Below, in pieces: positions 1 to 11,468 of a stretch of DNA of 64,000 nucleotides. The first letter of the stretch is position 1. Each line of letters begins with the position of its first letter. Below the pieces are notes generated by a model. The model was not told the DNA's origin, did not search any database, and saw nothing but the letters and a program-made list of their open reading frames with translations. A program made the translations under genes and the position numbers. This DNA comes from Macrolepiota albuminosa (taxonomy: Eukaryota > Basidiomycota > Agaricomycetes > Agaricales > Agaricaceae): contig JAMWFC010000005.1 in the NCBI GenBank assembly GCA_027475525.1, positions 806,001-870,000 of the forward strand, in the 5' to 3' direction.

Positions 1-3000
1 CAAGCACACAATATAAACTTACCCATCATGACAGGGATGCCGCTATTCAAAAACGTCAACGCCTAGTAGTTAGCTGAATTCAAAACATACCCAATCAAAC
101 AGAAACTTTCAAGGAAGCCCAGATCTTCAACAAGCTGAAGTAAAATGCCGTCAGCAACAGTACTGATTTAAAAAATTCTACCTTGCCTGGTTGATAATTT
201 GCAAAAGCTTCATAATAACATCCCTGGAACATTTAGCTTCCAAAACCTCCAGAATAGCGAGCATGCCATGTGACGAGACGAATTGGACTTGTATTTCTGG
301 TGTTTCTTCGAAGATGTTGAGCTTTGTACAAGTTAAAATCCAGAATTTTGGTTTGATAGAGAGAGAATGGGTCCTTACAAGTTGGTCACACGCCTCACGG
401 AGTTGGAAATCAGGGGCTGATGCGCTAAGCTCATCGATGAGCTGGTTCACCGTATTACAGAGCCTGGCATATTTGTCTCGCTGAAGATTCGCCTCCAGGT
501 CATCTTCAGAAAAGCCTTCGTCAATCTGGAGGAACGCATGAGTCGAAGCCATCGCCAGTTTTGAAAGCGCAAACCTCTGCAAAAGGATCCTCATCGTCCG
601 AGTTGTCCCCCAACTATGTTTTATTGATGAGCTTGCCCTTATATTATGAGGAGAACTCTTACCCAGGATTTGTTAGACAGCCGAGTATTCAGCTGCAATG
701 TTTGCATTGGCTGTCCTATTACTGGGACACTGAGATTAAGAACCTTCGTTGCATCCACAGATGAATCGAGAAGTATACACACAGGAACCATTTAGCTTTC
801 CGAACACATCTTCATAGTTCTCGTCGTCATCCTCGGCGTACTTTCCGAAAGCCTGTTCCTGCGCTCGCCGGGCCCCAGCACGTCCGAAAGACCCACCACT
901 GCCAGGTGTCGAAGACACGGATCGAGAATGGGAACCCTGCACTACAGCTGAATTTGGACCAAAGGACGGCCCTGCCGGGGCAGTGACCGGGTTCAAGGCA
1001 GGGCGTGATGGTTTTCGGTTGAGTGTAGGAAGAGGTGCAGACAAGGGGCCTGGTATACTTGGTGCCAATCCAACGGTTTTGATATCATCGGGATGGAAGA
1101 GGCCACGGCGTAGAGAATTTTTCATCTGTAGACGCTGAGCCACCTTGCAAGTACTGAGAAGAAGTAATCTGTGGTACCGACCTTAAAATCTGCCACCTTT
1201 TCCTTGAGCCGCTCTTCGTCTTCTTCTGAAGCCAGATCTGAGTAGTCTTCGACGATGGGGGCTATATCCGAGGACGGAGCTTGCGCAAGGGGTACAGCAT
1301 TTGACCCAGGACTTCGTCCGGGTCGGATTGTCTGAGCATTATCTTCTCCTTCGGGTTTCTCCTCTTCTGAAGTCGGTCGCTCCGAACCAGCCACTAGTTA
1401 CATCATGGTCATATGGTCTTCATACCTTTAGGAACCAAAGACCCACCTTGTAGTTTCGTGAAAGATATCCCTTCTTCGAAGTCATCGTCCCAGTTGTCAG
1501 TTTGTTCTTCTGGTGGTTGCAAGACGAAAGAGATAGGTTGAATTTTATCAACAAGATTCATACCCAGAGATTTGACATTTGGAGCAGAAACTGACTTCCG
1601 GGCATTAGATTGATTGAAACCAGACGAACTGGTCAGAGGAGGAGGAAATTCCGCAGGCTGACGAGTTGGTGATTGAGGTCGAGCATTTACGCGGCTAGGA
1701 TGCTTCGAAGGTCGCGAAGGAGCTACTAGGCGTTAGAGGGGCGGTATCAATTATAGTGGCTCTACGTACATTTAAGCGCTTCATTCCATTCCTGTACTTT
1801 GAGAACCGCTTCATCATAGTTATAGTTACTCAAAGGCCGTTTAGTGTCTTGCCCGGTTAAGGACTTTTCCGCACTATCGCCTGGAGTTTTCTTCTCGTCT
1901 GACATTTGCCTCCTCGCTGAAACCATCCATGGATGTTTGAGAAGTTTCTTTGCTGATATTCGGAGGTTGCAATCCTTCTGGAAGCAGTGGTATAGAAAGT
2001 CTTTGACAATGGGAGAAGCTCCCTCGGGTATCGGTGGACAATCATCTTGAACAATTCTGAAGAGAGCAGGCATAGGGTCGAGAGTGTGGTATGGAGGGTG
2101 TCCTTCTAAAAGCTCAATAACAACACAACCGACACTCCTACGCGAGTGTGAGAGATGCAACACATTAAAGCCGTTGGGGTAACACACCAGATGTCAGAGG
2201 CTGTTGTTGCTCCGGACTGCTCGATTACTTCGGGGGCCACTGTGTGAACCATTAGATAGGTCTGAAAGAGACTTGCGCAACAACGTACTCCAATATGGGC
2301 TGCCAACGACGGCATCATCTCTCACGCCGGTGGTGGTATTACTTGCTACACCAAAATCAGCAAGCTTAACGGTTCCGTCCTTGTTCGTGAGGATGTTAGC
2401 ACCCTTGATGTCTCGATGGATGACACCCTGATCGTGGAGATATACCAATCCCTCGAGCACCTGTGATATATAGACCGCGACGAGGTTTTCTGGAAATTTA
2501 CCGAATCGTTTGAGGATAGCGTGCAGTGAACCATTCTCGCAGAACCTAAGAGGCAAAGTAAGGATACTGAACAAGAGGACATATGCATGAATACCGCACT
2601 CAAGTATGATATAAAGGTATTCACGCGTCTTGACAAAACCCTTATATTTGACGATATTCGAGTGCTGGTACCAAACGTCAGTGCCTCTTCCAGGGCGGGC
2701 CCACGACACGGAACTTACATTCAGGTTCTTGAGTAGATCAATCTCGGACTGGCAGAATATGAGATCGCAAGACAGCCACCGTTCGGATCGCTCACCATGA
2801 TCTCGCCAAGCTCGGCCTTTGGGATATTGCTCAACTGAATCTCCTTAACAGCGACAGTTTCGCCGGTAGCCCAGTTCAAGGCACCTATTATAATGCAAAT
2901 CAGCATCTCGACTCTGCAAGGTTTCACACATCGACGCACGATACACCTGCCCAAATGCACCCTTGCCCAGCGAATCGCCCAATTGCTATAATACACCGGT

Positions 3001-3165
3001 CATCACGAAGACGCACGATACACCTGCCCAAATGCACCCTTGCCCAGCGAATCGCCCAATTGCTATAATACACCGGTCATCACGAATCACTACTCAAGAG
3101 CGAGATCTAAGATGCACGAACATAATCATTAGAGCCTTCGAGCCGCTAGATTTGAGCGCTGACAT
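1..3165 (-). CDS. sepH: Septation initiation network protein kinase, Cdc7/SepH type (3' end outside window)
   Basis: Ser/Thr kinase that in fungi acts at the spindle pole body, downstream of the Spg1 GTPase, to trigger septum formation. Seen on the minus strand: Gly-rich loop [14 protein letters not shown] (about 3025-3080), the lysine strand ETVAVKEI, catalytic [18 protein letters not shown] and the C-lobe to KHPWM (about 1925). A long Ser/Pro linker follows, with the acidic patch [13 protein letters not shown] (about 1460-1500). The C-terminal half then has the family pattern [33 protein letters not shown] and [14 protein letters not shown] near the left edge, where armadillo-like helices continue out of the window. 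Many short introns. ATG at 3165 ([11 protein letters not shown]) is my best start, but the first exon is short and unsupported by homology. The Gly-rich loop appears twice only because of the 77-bp duplication at 2933-3086. Confidence 0.88.
2933..3086. repeat. 77-bp exact tandem duplication 1
   Basis: Copies 2933-3009 and 3010-3086 are identical. The unit holds the Gly-rich-loop exon of the SepH kinase and its upstream intron end. One copy must be removed to read the gene. Confidence 0.97.
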
Positions 3166-3958
3166 AGACGCAGGCCCTTGACGCCGTTGGTATGTTTAAA
3201 CAGGGTGTCGATCGTTCTTCGCGGGAAGTACGGGAGATGACTCCAGTTTCAAGGATTTAAAGGAAAGACAGCAAGCCAGTACGAGGACAATGGCCCGTTA
3301 AATGGTATTCAGAGGTGAGAGATGGGACCGAGACGCGCTTTTCAGTTGGAGTCGCGTCCGGCCCAAGTTTGGCCATATGGGTGGCCGTGTTGTGGTCATG
3401 GGTTTGCCAATTTCGGCTGCTCTCCACTCTCCAAGTCTCTTCTTTCGAAGTCTCTTCTTTCGCTTCCGTAGGAACATTCAACACATACAGAGACATGTAT
3501 ACAATACTTGAAATAACTGTTCGTAAAATTCATGCATCGAATGAGATGGTGTATGAAGGAATGACATGCACGTAAGGGGGATCCGAGAAAAATATAAAAA
3601 AAAAAACGAAAATTGATACTACTCGTGAGTGCTCGTAAGAGTCTGCTGCAGACCAAGCTGCAGAATGTGACAGAGTCGTAAAAAGAAAATAACGCGATAC
3701 CACAGAGATAGAGCAGATGATGAAAGAGAGATGTAAAAGGAGATGTTTGTCGTGAGCATGAATGATGATAGTTTGACAATGATAAGAGGAGCAACTAAAA
3801 CCCAGGAAGATGCAAAGGAAAGGAGTGGATTATAATTGTAACAAAAACGTCAGTCATGACCGAGGATTCATATACACAGAAATACAACATAAACAAGGGA
3901 TAAGGAAAAAAAAACGAAAGTTGCAAAGCAGGAGATGTGAACGATATATATGGAGCAA
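3166..3958. other. Intergenic, SepH promoter and 3' flank of next kinase
   Basis: No convincing gene. It contains the upstream region of the SepH kinase and the A-rich 3' flank of the neighbouring kinase (A runs near 3595-3610 and 3905-3915). Short ORFs here lack any recognisable pattern. Confidence 0.5.
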
Positions 3959-6900
3959 TTAAGCGTTGCGCGACGACCTTCGTGAGGTCTTACTGGGCAC
4001 CATCGCTTTAAAAGCCCGTCTGACAAGAGCGACGGTCGTCTTCCCGTCGTCCTTAAGTATCGTGTGCCCAGTAAGAGCATCAGTCGACACAGGCCCATGG
4101 CTGAGAACACCCAGCTCATCAACAAAAGTCGACATATTGTCACTCGACACCGCCGGCGGCATCGGTTTTCGCGTCGACTGGAACAATTTCTTCTCCTGTC
4201 GGCGGTACACAGGGATCCCCGACGTCGTCATCGATACGGCGCCAGTATTATCGGATTGATAACCCTTGCCTAGACGTTTGACGCCAGAGGTCGCCATGAG
4301 GAAACGGTCGTAGACACCTTCGATGCGCCGTTGTGTTGGACTGTCAGGAGGCGGAGTCTGCATGCTTGCAGGGCGGGGAGGGTAGGGCTCGACGTGCAGA
4401 GGCGAGGCGTCAAGATCGTTGTAGGATTTGGAGCCCTTGACAAGGGACATTTTCCGCATATCAATTTCCTGGTCTTCCTCGCGTGGGCTTGAGGGGGGCA
4501 GTGGGCTCAAGGGAGGTGCGATAAATAGTCTGCTATCCAGAACATCTGACAGTCGGTGCGCAGACGGAGGAGGTGCAGGTAGTGGGGCTGTAAAGGTATT
4601 TTCAGCCAGTCACTACTTTTATGTTATTGCAAAACTTACTTTTGTTCAGTTCCGCATCGAGCATTGAAATAGGAGCAATGTGCAATTGTAAGAAATTTCC
4701 ATGTGACTTGCTCTTCTCTCTCCGCTTCGAAGGCGATGGAGGGTCTGCATCAGGATCAGAAGGTGTCTGAGTAACCTTTTCTGGCAAACAGTCCGACACC
4801 GTTGCACGCCGTTTTCGTACAGGGGTATCGTGTTCCGACAGCCGCATTTGTCTGTGGTTCTCCGAATCTTGTTCCACGGAGGTATCAGTAGTCGCGACAT
4901 AGGAGCCATTCGCAGTGGTGAAGCTTCCGTCATTTGGAAAAATTTGGCTCGCGGGCAGAATATTGCGCGGTGGTTGTTGTGATCGATTGGTGCGGCCCTG
5001 GGAGTGGGAGAGAGGGGCAACGGGAAGGGAGGGCAGAGTTTTGAGTTCGTGGGTCGAAGACGAGGCAAAGGTCTGGCGGGCATCTTCGACAACCTCTACA
5101 GATAGCGTTGTTTGTCAATTTGAATTGCAGAAACCTTTGTGACCAACGTACTCTCCACGTTGCGCATCCAGATGGTCAGGCGATCCATCCGCGCATCAGC
5201 AGCGATGCGTTCGTCCTCGGCCGCCTGGCGCACCGAAGATAATCCAGAAGGCGCTAAAGAACAAACGTGAGCAACTCGATCTCTCGCGAGTATTAATCAA
5301 GTAAAGCAAGTACCATTCTGGAATCGAACTTCATCTTCCCAGGATGCGCTCGTTTCGTCGCTCTTACACCTTGAGCGATGCTCGTTGTCCACCGAAGACA
5401 ATGTTAGCAAAGGTGTGGATCTGCCTGTCAGTCGTCGCTCTTACACCTTGAGCGATGCTCGTTGTCCACCGAAGACAATGTTAGCAAAGGTGTGGATCTG
5501 CCTGTCAGTGCGAAGCAGTCGATTTATAAAGATTCATAGTTTTGTCTGCCATGCATAAATAGTCAGACCCAAGAAATGAAGTGATATGAAATATCTACCA
5601 ATCGACTTGCGGATGTTATGCTTGAGATGTTTATACTCGATCCATTAGCTGACGACGGTCGGACGTTTGAGGAATCTAGAGAGCCGTGATGTAAATCAGT
5701 GCCATGATGAAACGAAGGCTAAAAATCTACCCGTAGTAAAGACTCAACAGGTGAACTTCAGAAGAAGATGGCGTAAGCGGTACCGCCCTTGTCTCCCCCT
5801 TTGTCCTTTTCTTCTCAGCCACCTCCTTGGCCAACTCATGGCCCTTTCCTCCTCCTCCCGCTCCATTGCTCATCCCTATCCCTCTCAATCTCCTCCAACC
5901 TCGCCATCTCCCTCATCCTTTCCCTCTCACGTTCCCACTCCCTCACACGATCCCTAACAGGATCCTTCTTTTCGCTGGGGTGTGCAAAGCGGCATTCTCT
6001 GCATTCCGATGACGAGAGGTAGAATCACCTAGCACGCGACTCTTCCCACGTTCATTGTCCTTTATACCTGTGGGCGTGGCACGCAAGATGGAGGCGTTCC
6101 CGCGATTGACGAGTGGGCTGAGTGGACGTCGGGAGGGTGTAGAGGCTGCGAGAGCATTGAAGGTGCGGATGTTCTCTTTGCCGGCCGCCCTTGAGAAGGG
6201 GGAGATTGGAGGGGAGGCTTTGACTGGGGATAGTTCACCAGTGGGTAGTACGCGCTTGCGAGGAGTCGCTGAAAAGAAACTTTTGGAGGGGAGGCTTTGA
6301 CTGGGGATAGTTCACCAGTGGGTAGTACGCGCTTGCGAGGAGTCGCTGAAAAGAAACTTTAGATTTTAGGGTATGAGGGAAATGGTAAAACATACGTTTC
6401 GTCGCGGGTACCTTGGGCTGTGACCGCACCTGTGGAACGCGAGGAACTTGGGTAATATGTTTTGATGGTTGCCGAGCAAGGTCGACGCCAGGTGGGCTCA
6501 GAGAATTAGGATATGACCGAGCGGCTTCCATGAGTCTCACAACGTCTTTTTCAAAGACCATTGAGGATGTATAGCTCGAAGAGCGTCCTAACGATACATT
6601 AGCTCCATGAGTCTCACAACGTCTTTTTCAAAGACCATTGAGGATGTATAGCTCGAAGAGCGTCCTAACGATACATTAGCTTGTGGAAAGATGTGTTTGC
6701 CAAGTACGCACGGTGCGACGAAGTCGCCTTTTCCTTGTGGTCGACCCAATATTGATCGTTCATTGCCTGAGTCACAGTGCAGCGGAGGTCAGCGTTGGGC
6801 ACAATCATCCTACGTAACATCCTCTCGATGTTCTTTGACATGTGCCAGTCACCAACCCACTTTCCTCGAAGCTAAAAAAGACTTTTGTCAGGAATGGACA

Positions 6901-8249
6901 GACATGGTGTAGCAGGAGACTCGCTGTTCGGGACCAATAATGTTCCAAATCCTCCTTTGTCGATAGTTGTTCGCCTTCAGGATTCTCGAAAGGAGTGCGT
7001 CCGATAAGAATTTCAAAGAAAGTCACGCCAAGGGACCAGACGTCCGACTTGCGTGTATCGTGTCGAAAGGAGTGCGTCCGATAAGAATTTCAAAGAAAGT
7101 CACGCCAAGGGACCAGACGTCCGACTTGCGTGTATCGTGCGGAAGGCCACGAGCGCGTTCCGGTGATAGATACTAAGGCAAAACGCGAAATAATGAGAAA
7201 AAACGCGTCGACAAGGTCGTAATCGCGTACCTCGGGTGTTCCATAGGAAAGGTTGGAATGGAAGGCGTTTTCGGACGTGAGATCGTACTTCTCTGCGAAA
7301 CCAAAGTCAACGAGAACCGGAATGTTCTCGTGAGACAAAAGAATATTTGCAGGCCTGAAGCAGGCATTCAGAGAGGCTATCGCTGTGAGATTGATGGCGA
7401 CGTACTTGATGTCGTTGTGAACGACGCCACGTTTGTGAAGGAACTCGACACCGGAAAGAAGGAGGCGGAACCACTCTCGAGCTTTAAGCTCGTCAACTTC
7501 AACGGGAACAAGCGTGGGGAGGTAGGCCCTGATCGAAAATGATATCATCAGAGATTGCGTCCAGGAACTCGGCAAACACGAGCACGATGGGCAATGCACG
7601 CGTGAACTTGCCACGGCCATGTGTTTGCGAGGCTTTCAAACAGGAAAAGACACTTACATGGTGATCAACGCGTAAGATGGGGTGATTATGAAGGAGTGAA
7701 AGGGAACGATAGAAGGATGTGGGTCGACACTTACATGGTGATCAACGCGTAAGATGGGGTGATTATGAAGGAGTGAAAGGGAACGATAGAAGGATGTGGG
7801 TCGATTGAATGTCCTGACGATCTTCATCTCATTCCACCTGGTATCTCTGTGTCAGAAAGGTTATCTGGCATCGGCACATTACTCACAGTGATCGGATGCG
7901 TGCGGCGGTGGTTGGTGTCTTTGAACGATGGACGAGTTTGACAGCAATTTTCTGGACGTCTGGACGACCATCCTGGCCATTGCGCGCGCTAGATTTGGGC
8001 TTACATAGCCAAGTTTGACAGCAATTTTCTGGACGTCTGGACGACCATCCTGGCCATTGCGCGCGCTAGATTTGGGCTTACATAGCCAACGCTGCCCCAG
8101 TTGCCAAAGCCAATCTAGAGATGGACGTGAAATTAAATACGGTGGACTTAGTGAAAGCGGAAGGACGGAACCTCTTCAATAAAATGGAGTCTGTCAGAGA
8201 GAACCTGGTCGGAAAGAGAATAGACGTCGTTGGCGAGGGGCGACTCCAT
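3959..8249 (-). CDS. Fungal Ser/Thr protein kinase with long coiled-coil/disordered C-terminus
   Basis: I recognise a full kinase domain but cannot name the family with confidence. Start [14 protein letters not shown] at 8249, then [10 protein letters not shown] (Gly-rich loop), KIAVKLVHR (Lys), [14 protein letters not shown] (hinge), VHNDIKPANILL (catalytic loop), [10 protein letters not shown] (DFG), [29 protein letters not shown] and [17 protein letters not shown]. After about 6500 come Ser/Pro-rich linkers, a charged Arg/Glu coiled coil ([22 protein letters not shown], about 5830-5960), a conserved-looking helix ([18 protein letters not shown], about 5150-5210) and a basic tail ending [10 protein letters not shown] at 3959. 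Apparent one-base losses occur at about 8090 (between GSV and WLC) and three times in the coiled coil (5820-5975). Six 77-bp duplications interrupt it. It diverges from the porin gene across a 350-bp promoter. Confidence 0.78.
5355..5509. repeat. 77-bp exact tandem duplication 2
   Basis: Period 77. Repeats a kinase C-terminal exon segment ([19 protein letters not shown] on the minus strand). After collapse it reads straight into [13 protein letters not shown]. Confidence 0.97.
6208..6361. repeat. 77-bp exact tandem duplication 3
   Basis: Period 77. Repeats an intron acceptor plus the exon start [21 protein letters not shown] of the kinase linker (minus strand). Confidence 0.97.
6527..6680. 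repeat. 77-bp exact tandem duplication 4
   Basis: Period 77. Covers the kinase linker segment containing [18 protein letters not shown] (minus strand). Confidence 0.97.
6986..7139. repeat. 77-bp exact tandem duplication 5
   Basis: Period 77. Repeats the kinase subdomain IX stretch [19 protein letters not shown]; after collapse the C-lobe is uninterrupted. Confidence 0.97.
7649..7802. repeat. 77-bp exact tandem duplication 6
   Basis: Period 77. Repeats the kinase hinge exon ([20 protein letters not shown] on the minus strand) with its donor site. Confidence 0.97.
7935..8088. repeat. 77-bp exact tandem duplication 7
   Basis: Period 77. Repeats the exon [19 protein letters not shown] of the kinase N-lobe. 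A one-base loss lies directly at its right boundary (about 8089-8092). Confidence 0.97.
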
Positions 8250-8598
8250 GGGACTAGAAATACAAGAAAGACAAGAACAAGGAACGACGGTGGGCGCTCG
8301 CCTAAGTACTGGATCGAGGCAGCTTGAACAGTGGCCAAACACACGCAAGCAACACGTCCCACGTGGAAACAACGCGTCAGGGCTGCCAACAATAGAACCG
8401 CTTTTTGGACTTTTCCATGTAATTGCCTCTTCAGGGCTGCGTCACGTGTTCATCTCCTCCATAAATTACCTTTCTGGGCTATGTCACGTGGCTGTCGTTC
8501 CTCGTCGTCACGTGAGACCTTCCCCCAGAGATCAGTAAATTCCCACGGTATCGCCACATATCCGGCGAGCGTCGGGGAGAGCTTTTTTCAGAACCACC
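8250..8598. promoter_or_regulatory. Divergent kinase/VDAC promoter with four CACGTG boxes
   Basis: The 349-bp spacer between the two start codons holds four CACGTG palindromes at 8360-8365, 8443-8448, 8485-8490 and 8509-8514. Three sit in the extended form GTCACGTG, and two are inside a short imperfect repeat (GGGCTGCGTCACGTG / GGGCTATGTCACGTG). CACGTG is the core site of fungal bHLH factors such as Cbf1. That it controls one or both genes here is inference. Confidence 0.6.
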
Positions 8599-10006
8599 AT
8601 GTCCCAGCCCCAGCCCGTTCCCCCCTCCTGGAAGGTATGCTCCTCGTCGTCGTCGTCGTCGTCGGCGTCGTTCTCCACTGACAGCCCCAGCCCGTTCCCC
8701 CCTCCTGGAAGGTATGCTCCTCGTCGTCGTCGTCGTCGTCGGCGTCGTTCTCCACTGACCTTCTGCAGGACCTCGGCAAGTCCTCCAACGACCTCCTTGG
8801 TAAGGACTTCCAGTTCCAGGGCTTCAATCTCGAGGCCAAGACCAAGACCTCTTCCGATGTCACCTTCAAGGTCGGCGGCAACCGTGCCTCCGGTGCCGAC
8901 CAGATCCAGGGTGACATCGAGGCCAAGTGGTCCGAGCGCAAGCACGGGCTCACCGTCACCAACACTTGGACCACCGCCAACATGCTCCGCTCCCAGGTCG
9001 AGCTCGAGAACACCGCAAGCACGGGCTCACCGTCACCAACACTTGGACCACCGCCAACATGCTCCGCTCCCAGGTCGAGCTCGAGAACACTATTGCTCAG
9101 GGCCTCAAGGTCGATCTTCTCACTTCCCTCTCCCGGAAAAGAGCGTCACGACTGCCGTCCTCAACGCTGCCTACAAGCAATCTGGCTTCCACTCCCGCGC
9201 CTCCCTCGATCTCTTCAAGGTGGGTTCAACGGTTCGAATCCAAATGTGTCAAGCTAATTTCATTTCGTAAGGGCCCCACTTTCACCGCTGATACCGTCAT
9301 TGGTCGCGACGGCTTCCTCCTCGGTGGTGAGGCTTCCTACAACGTTACTGAGGGCAACATCACCAAGTACGCTGCCGCTGTCGGCTTTCACGCTCCTGAT
9401 TACGCCATCACCTTGCATGGCTTGAACAACCTCAAGACCTTCTCTGCCAGCTACTACCACCGTGTCAGCAAGGATGTCGAGGCCGGTGCCAAAGCCATCT
9501 ATGACTCCAAGTCTACCCATCTGCCAGCTACTACCACCGTGTCAGCAAGGATGTCGAGGCCGGTGCCAAAGCCATCTATGACTCCAAGTCTACCCACGGT
9601 GGTGTTGCCATCGAGGTTGGTACCAAGGCGTGAGTATCCATCCATTGGCCATCTGGTGAGGTCCTTATATGTTTTTAAGCTACCTCGACAACTCTGCTTT
9701 CGTCAAAGCTAAAATCAACAATGCTGGTGTCATTGCTCTTGGCTACACTCAGGTTTTGCGCCCGGGTGTCAAGGCTAACTTTGGTCTTGCCCTGGACACG
9801 CAAAGGCTGAATGACGTCTCCCCTACTGGTTCCCCTCACAAGGTCGGTTTCTTTTGCGCCTGCTTGCCCTGGACACGCAAAGGCTGAATGACGTCTCCCC
9901 TACTGGTTCCCCTCACAAGGTCGGTTTCTTTTGCGCCTGCACTCGGTTACAGTGATGTTGAAATCTTTTGTTTATAGGTTGGCCTCGGCTGATCTTTGAC
10001 TCATGA
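8599..10006 (+). CDS. por1: Mitochondrial outer-membrane porin (VDAC)
   Basis: Voltage-dependent anion channel, a 19-strand beta-barrel passing metabolites and nucleotides across the outer mitochondrial membrane. Seen: N-terminus [26 protein letters not shown], then alternating beta-strand patterns ([109 protein letters not shown]) and [15 protein letters not shown] near the end. Intron 1 starts GTATGC right after PPSWK and is CGT-repeat rich. Four 77-bp duplications (8605, 8938, 9444, 9786) break the raw reading frame. One-base losses are apparent near 9133 (C run in SLSPEKS) and near 9988, where GGC-TGATC should read GGCCTGATCTTTGACTCATGA; the natural stop is therefore probably 10004-10006, not 9990. 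Collapsed length is about 290 residues, normal for VDAC. Confidence 0.93.
8605..8758. repeat. 77-bp exact tandem duplication 8
   Basis: Period 77. Repeats the end of VDAC exon 1 (PQPVPPSWK) and the CGT-rich start of intron 1, which makes the CGT tracts look like two arrays. Confidence 0.97.
8938..9091. repeat. 77-bp exact tandem duplication 9
   Basis: Period 77, inside the VDAC exon ([19 protein letters not shown]). It creates two false overlapping ORFs. Confidence 0.97.
9444..9597. repeat. 77-bp exact tandem duplication 10
   Basis: Period 77, in the VDAC exon ([20 protein letters not shown]). Collapse restores [16 protein letters not shown]. Confidence 0.97.
9786..9939. repeat. 77-bp exact tandem duplication 11
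   Basis: Period 77. Covers the end of the VDAC exon ([19 protein letters not shown]) and the start of its last intron. Confidence 0.97.
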
Positions 10007-10141
10007 AGAGGCTGGGATTATATCGTTACCGTAGCTTTTTAATGAATCACTCTATAATATGATATTCTTGTGTGATGAGAAGAGAAACGTCACAGAAGTT
10101 TGTGATAAGAGAAATGTAGTGGTTTGTCTTGAACGGTATCG

Positions 10142-11339
10142 ATGCCTCGTTCGGCGTCTCCCCCGCCGTTGAAGCGGGCACGCCCTGCCACCTCGACTCC
10201 GACCAACGGCCACATGCGCGACCCGCACACCCTTCCTCCGCTCTCGCTCTCGATACTCGGCGTTGAACCACTCGATGAGTTCATCAAGGAGATTGCAGAC
10301 TTTGTGCACCATATGATCGTAAATAGGCCGGATGTCGCAGGGACTGTCGAAGTCGAGGCGAAGATCGGTGTACTGAGAGACAAAGCCAGCGGACAGCGAC
10401 TCAGTCTGCCTGTTCTCGTCGAGAGTAGTACGTACGACCCAGTATCTTTCTTTCTTGTACACTAACCAAGGGAACGAGCAGTACTAGCACCAGAAAGCTT
10501 CGACTGCCGCTTCGAATCGAACATGTCCGTTGTGCGTCGCACTCACATCCACTCCAATTCCCCCCCAGCCAACCTTCTCCCACTAGAACCAGCACAAGCA
10601 CTACAACTCGCTCCTCAACAACCTCATGACCACCTCCCACTCCTCCTCGTCCTCCCAGCTCAAGTACTCCCACCTCCACCTTGTCGACTCGTTCTACACC
10701 GAGGGACATCCGCAGGACAAGGTCCGTGTTACGCGGGATGAGCAGACCGGAACAGTCACCGCGTGCGTAAGGAAGATGCGGCTGGGGGACTTGAATGTTT
10801 ATTCGCCGAAGAGGGCAGCAGATTGGCGGGTCAGTGTTAGTCTCGAAGTGCCCGGTGTGTTTCTCTGTTTCATTTCTTGGTTTTGTTGAAGAAAAAGTAA
10901 AACAGTGCAACACCCGCTGGGAACACCCACCCATACGAGGAAAAAAGATAGAATGAGCTATGCTCATGAAGAGTTCAATATCGATCTGACAAAAGTGACT
11001 TCTGCGTCGTCGCCCACGGCTCCTGTTGCGTCTTTTCCTTTGTATTTCTCCCTGGAAGCGATCTGACAAAAGTGACTTCTGCGTCGTCGCCCACGGCTCC
11101 TGTTGCGTCTTTTCCTTTGTATTTCTCCCTGGAAGTTCGCGTCCTGATACTGTTCCAGATACAGACACTGTATGAGCTCGAGCTGAGATCGCGCGTCCGG
11201 AGATACTCCTTGCACGGCCGCGACGCGTGGCGACGTCAATCTGCCCGAACATGAGCGAAGTGCGTTCGACGAGCTCATCCGCGCGTTCGTAAACAACGCG
11301 CGGATCCTTGTACGAAATTCGAGCGATGGGTGGCAGTAG
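10142..11339 (+). CDS. cet1: mRNA-capping RNA 5'-triphosphatase, Cet1 family
   Basis: Metal-dependent tunnel-fold enzyme that removes the gamma phosphate of nascent pre-mRNA, the first step of cap synthesis in fungi. Seen: Pro/Ser-rich N-terminus, helix EPLDEFIKEIADFVHHMI, first metal-binding strand VEVEAKIGVLRD, TGQRL-like GQRLSLPVLVES, SFDCRFESNMS, a Ser-rich loop, LHLVDSFYT, KVRVTRDEQTGTVTACVRKMRL, NVYSPKRAADWRVSVSLEVP (motif B) and, out of frame in the raw sequence, YELELEIARPEILL (motif C), ending FVNNARILVRNSSDGWQ with stop 11337-11339. One-base losses are apparent in the A run near 10945 and near 11143, 11183 and 11213. The 77-bp duplication at 10982 lies between motifs B and C. A 338-codon minus-strand ORF over this gene is a shadow. 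Confidence 0.88.
10982..11135. repeat. 77-bp exact tandem duplication 12
   Basis: Period 77. Repeats the triphosphatase stretch encoding VTSASSPTAPVASFPLYFSL. A C-run loss follows within about 8 bp. Confidence 0.97.
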
Positions 11340-11468
11340 GATGCATATTCTATGAGGATTTAGTACAGAACGTGTTGCACTTGTCAAATGACCGTGTTCA
11401 GTGGGTATGATATGCATTGTAATATAGCAGCTCGTACAGGAAACTTTGAGACAACCGTTGGCCTTGAT

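Noticed and set aside
8641..8760. CGT trinucleotide repeat array
   Set aside because: A short CGT tract in VDAC intron 1 seen twice only because of the 77-bp duplication.
9225..9245. tRNA T-loop-like GGTTCGAATCC
   Set aside because: It lies inside a VDAC intron with no A box, anticodon arm or acceptor stem around it.
8927..9712. 261-codon plus-strand ORF overlapping VDAC in other frames
   Set aside because: Chimeric frame created by the duplications and intron read-through; VDAC strands read in the proper frame after collapse.
10401..11417. 338-codon minus-strand ORF
   Set aside because: Antisense shadow of the RNA triphosphatase gene, lengthened by the 77-bp duplication; no domain pattern.
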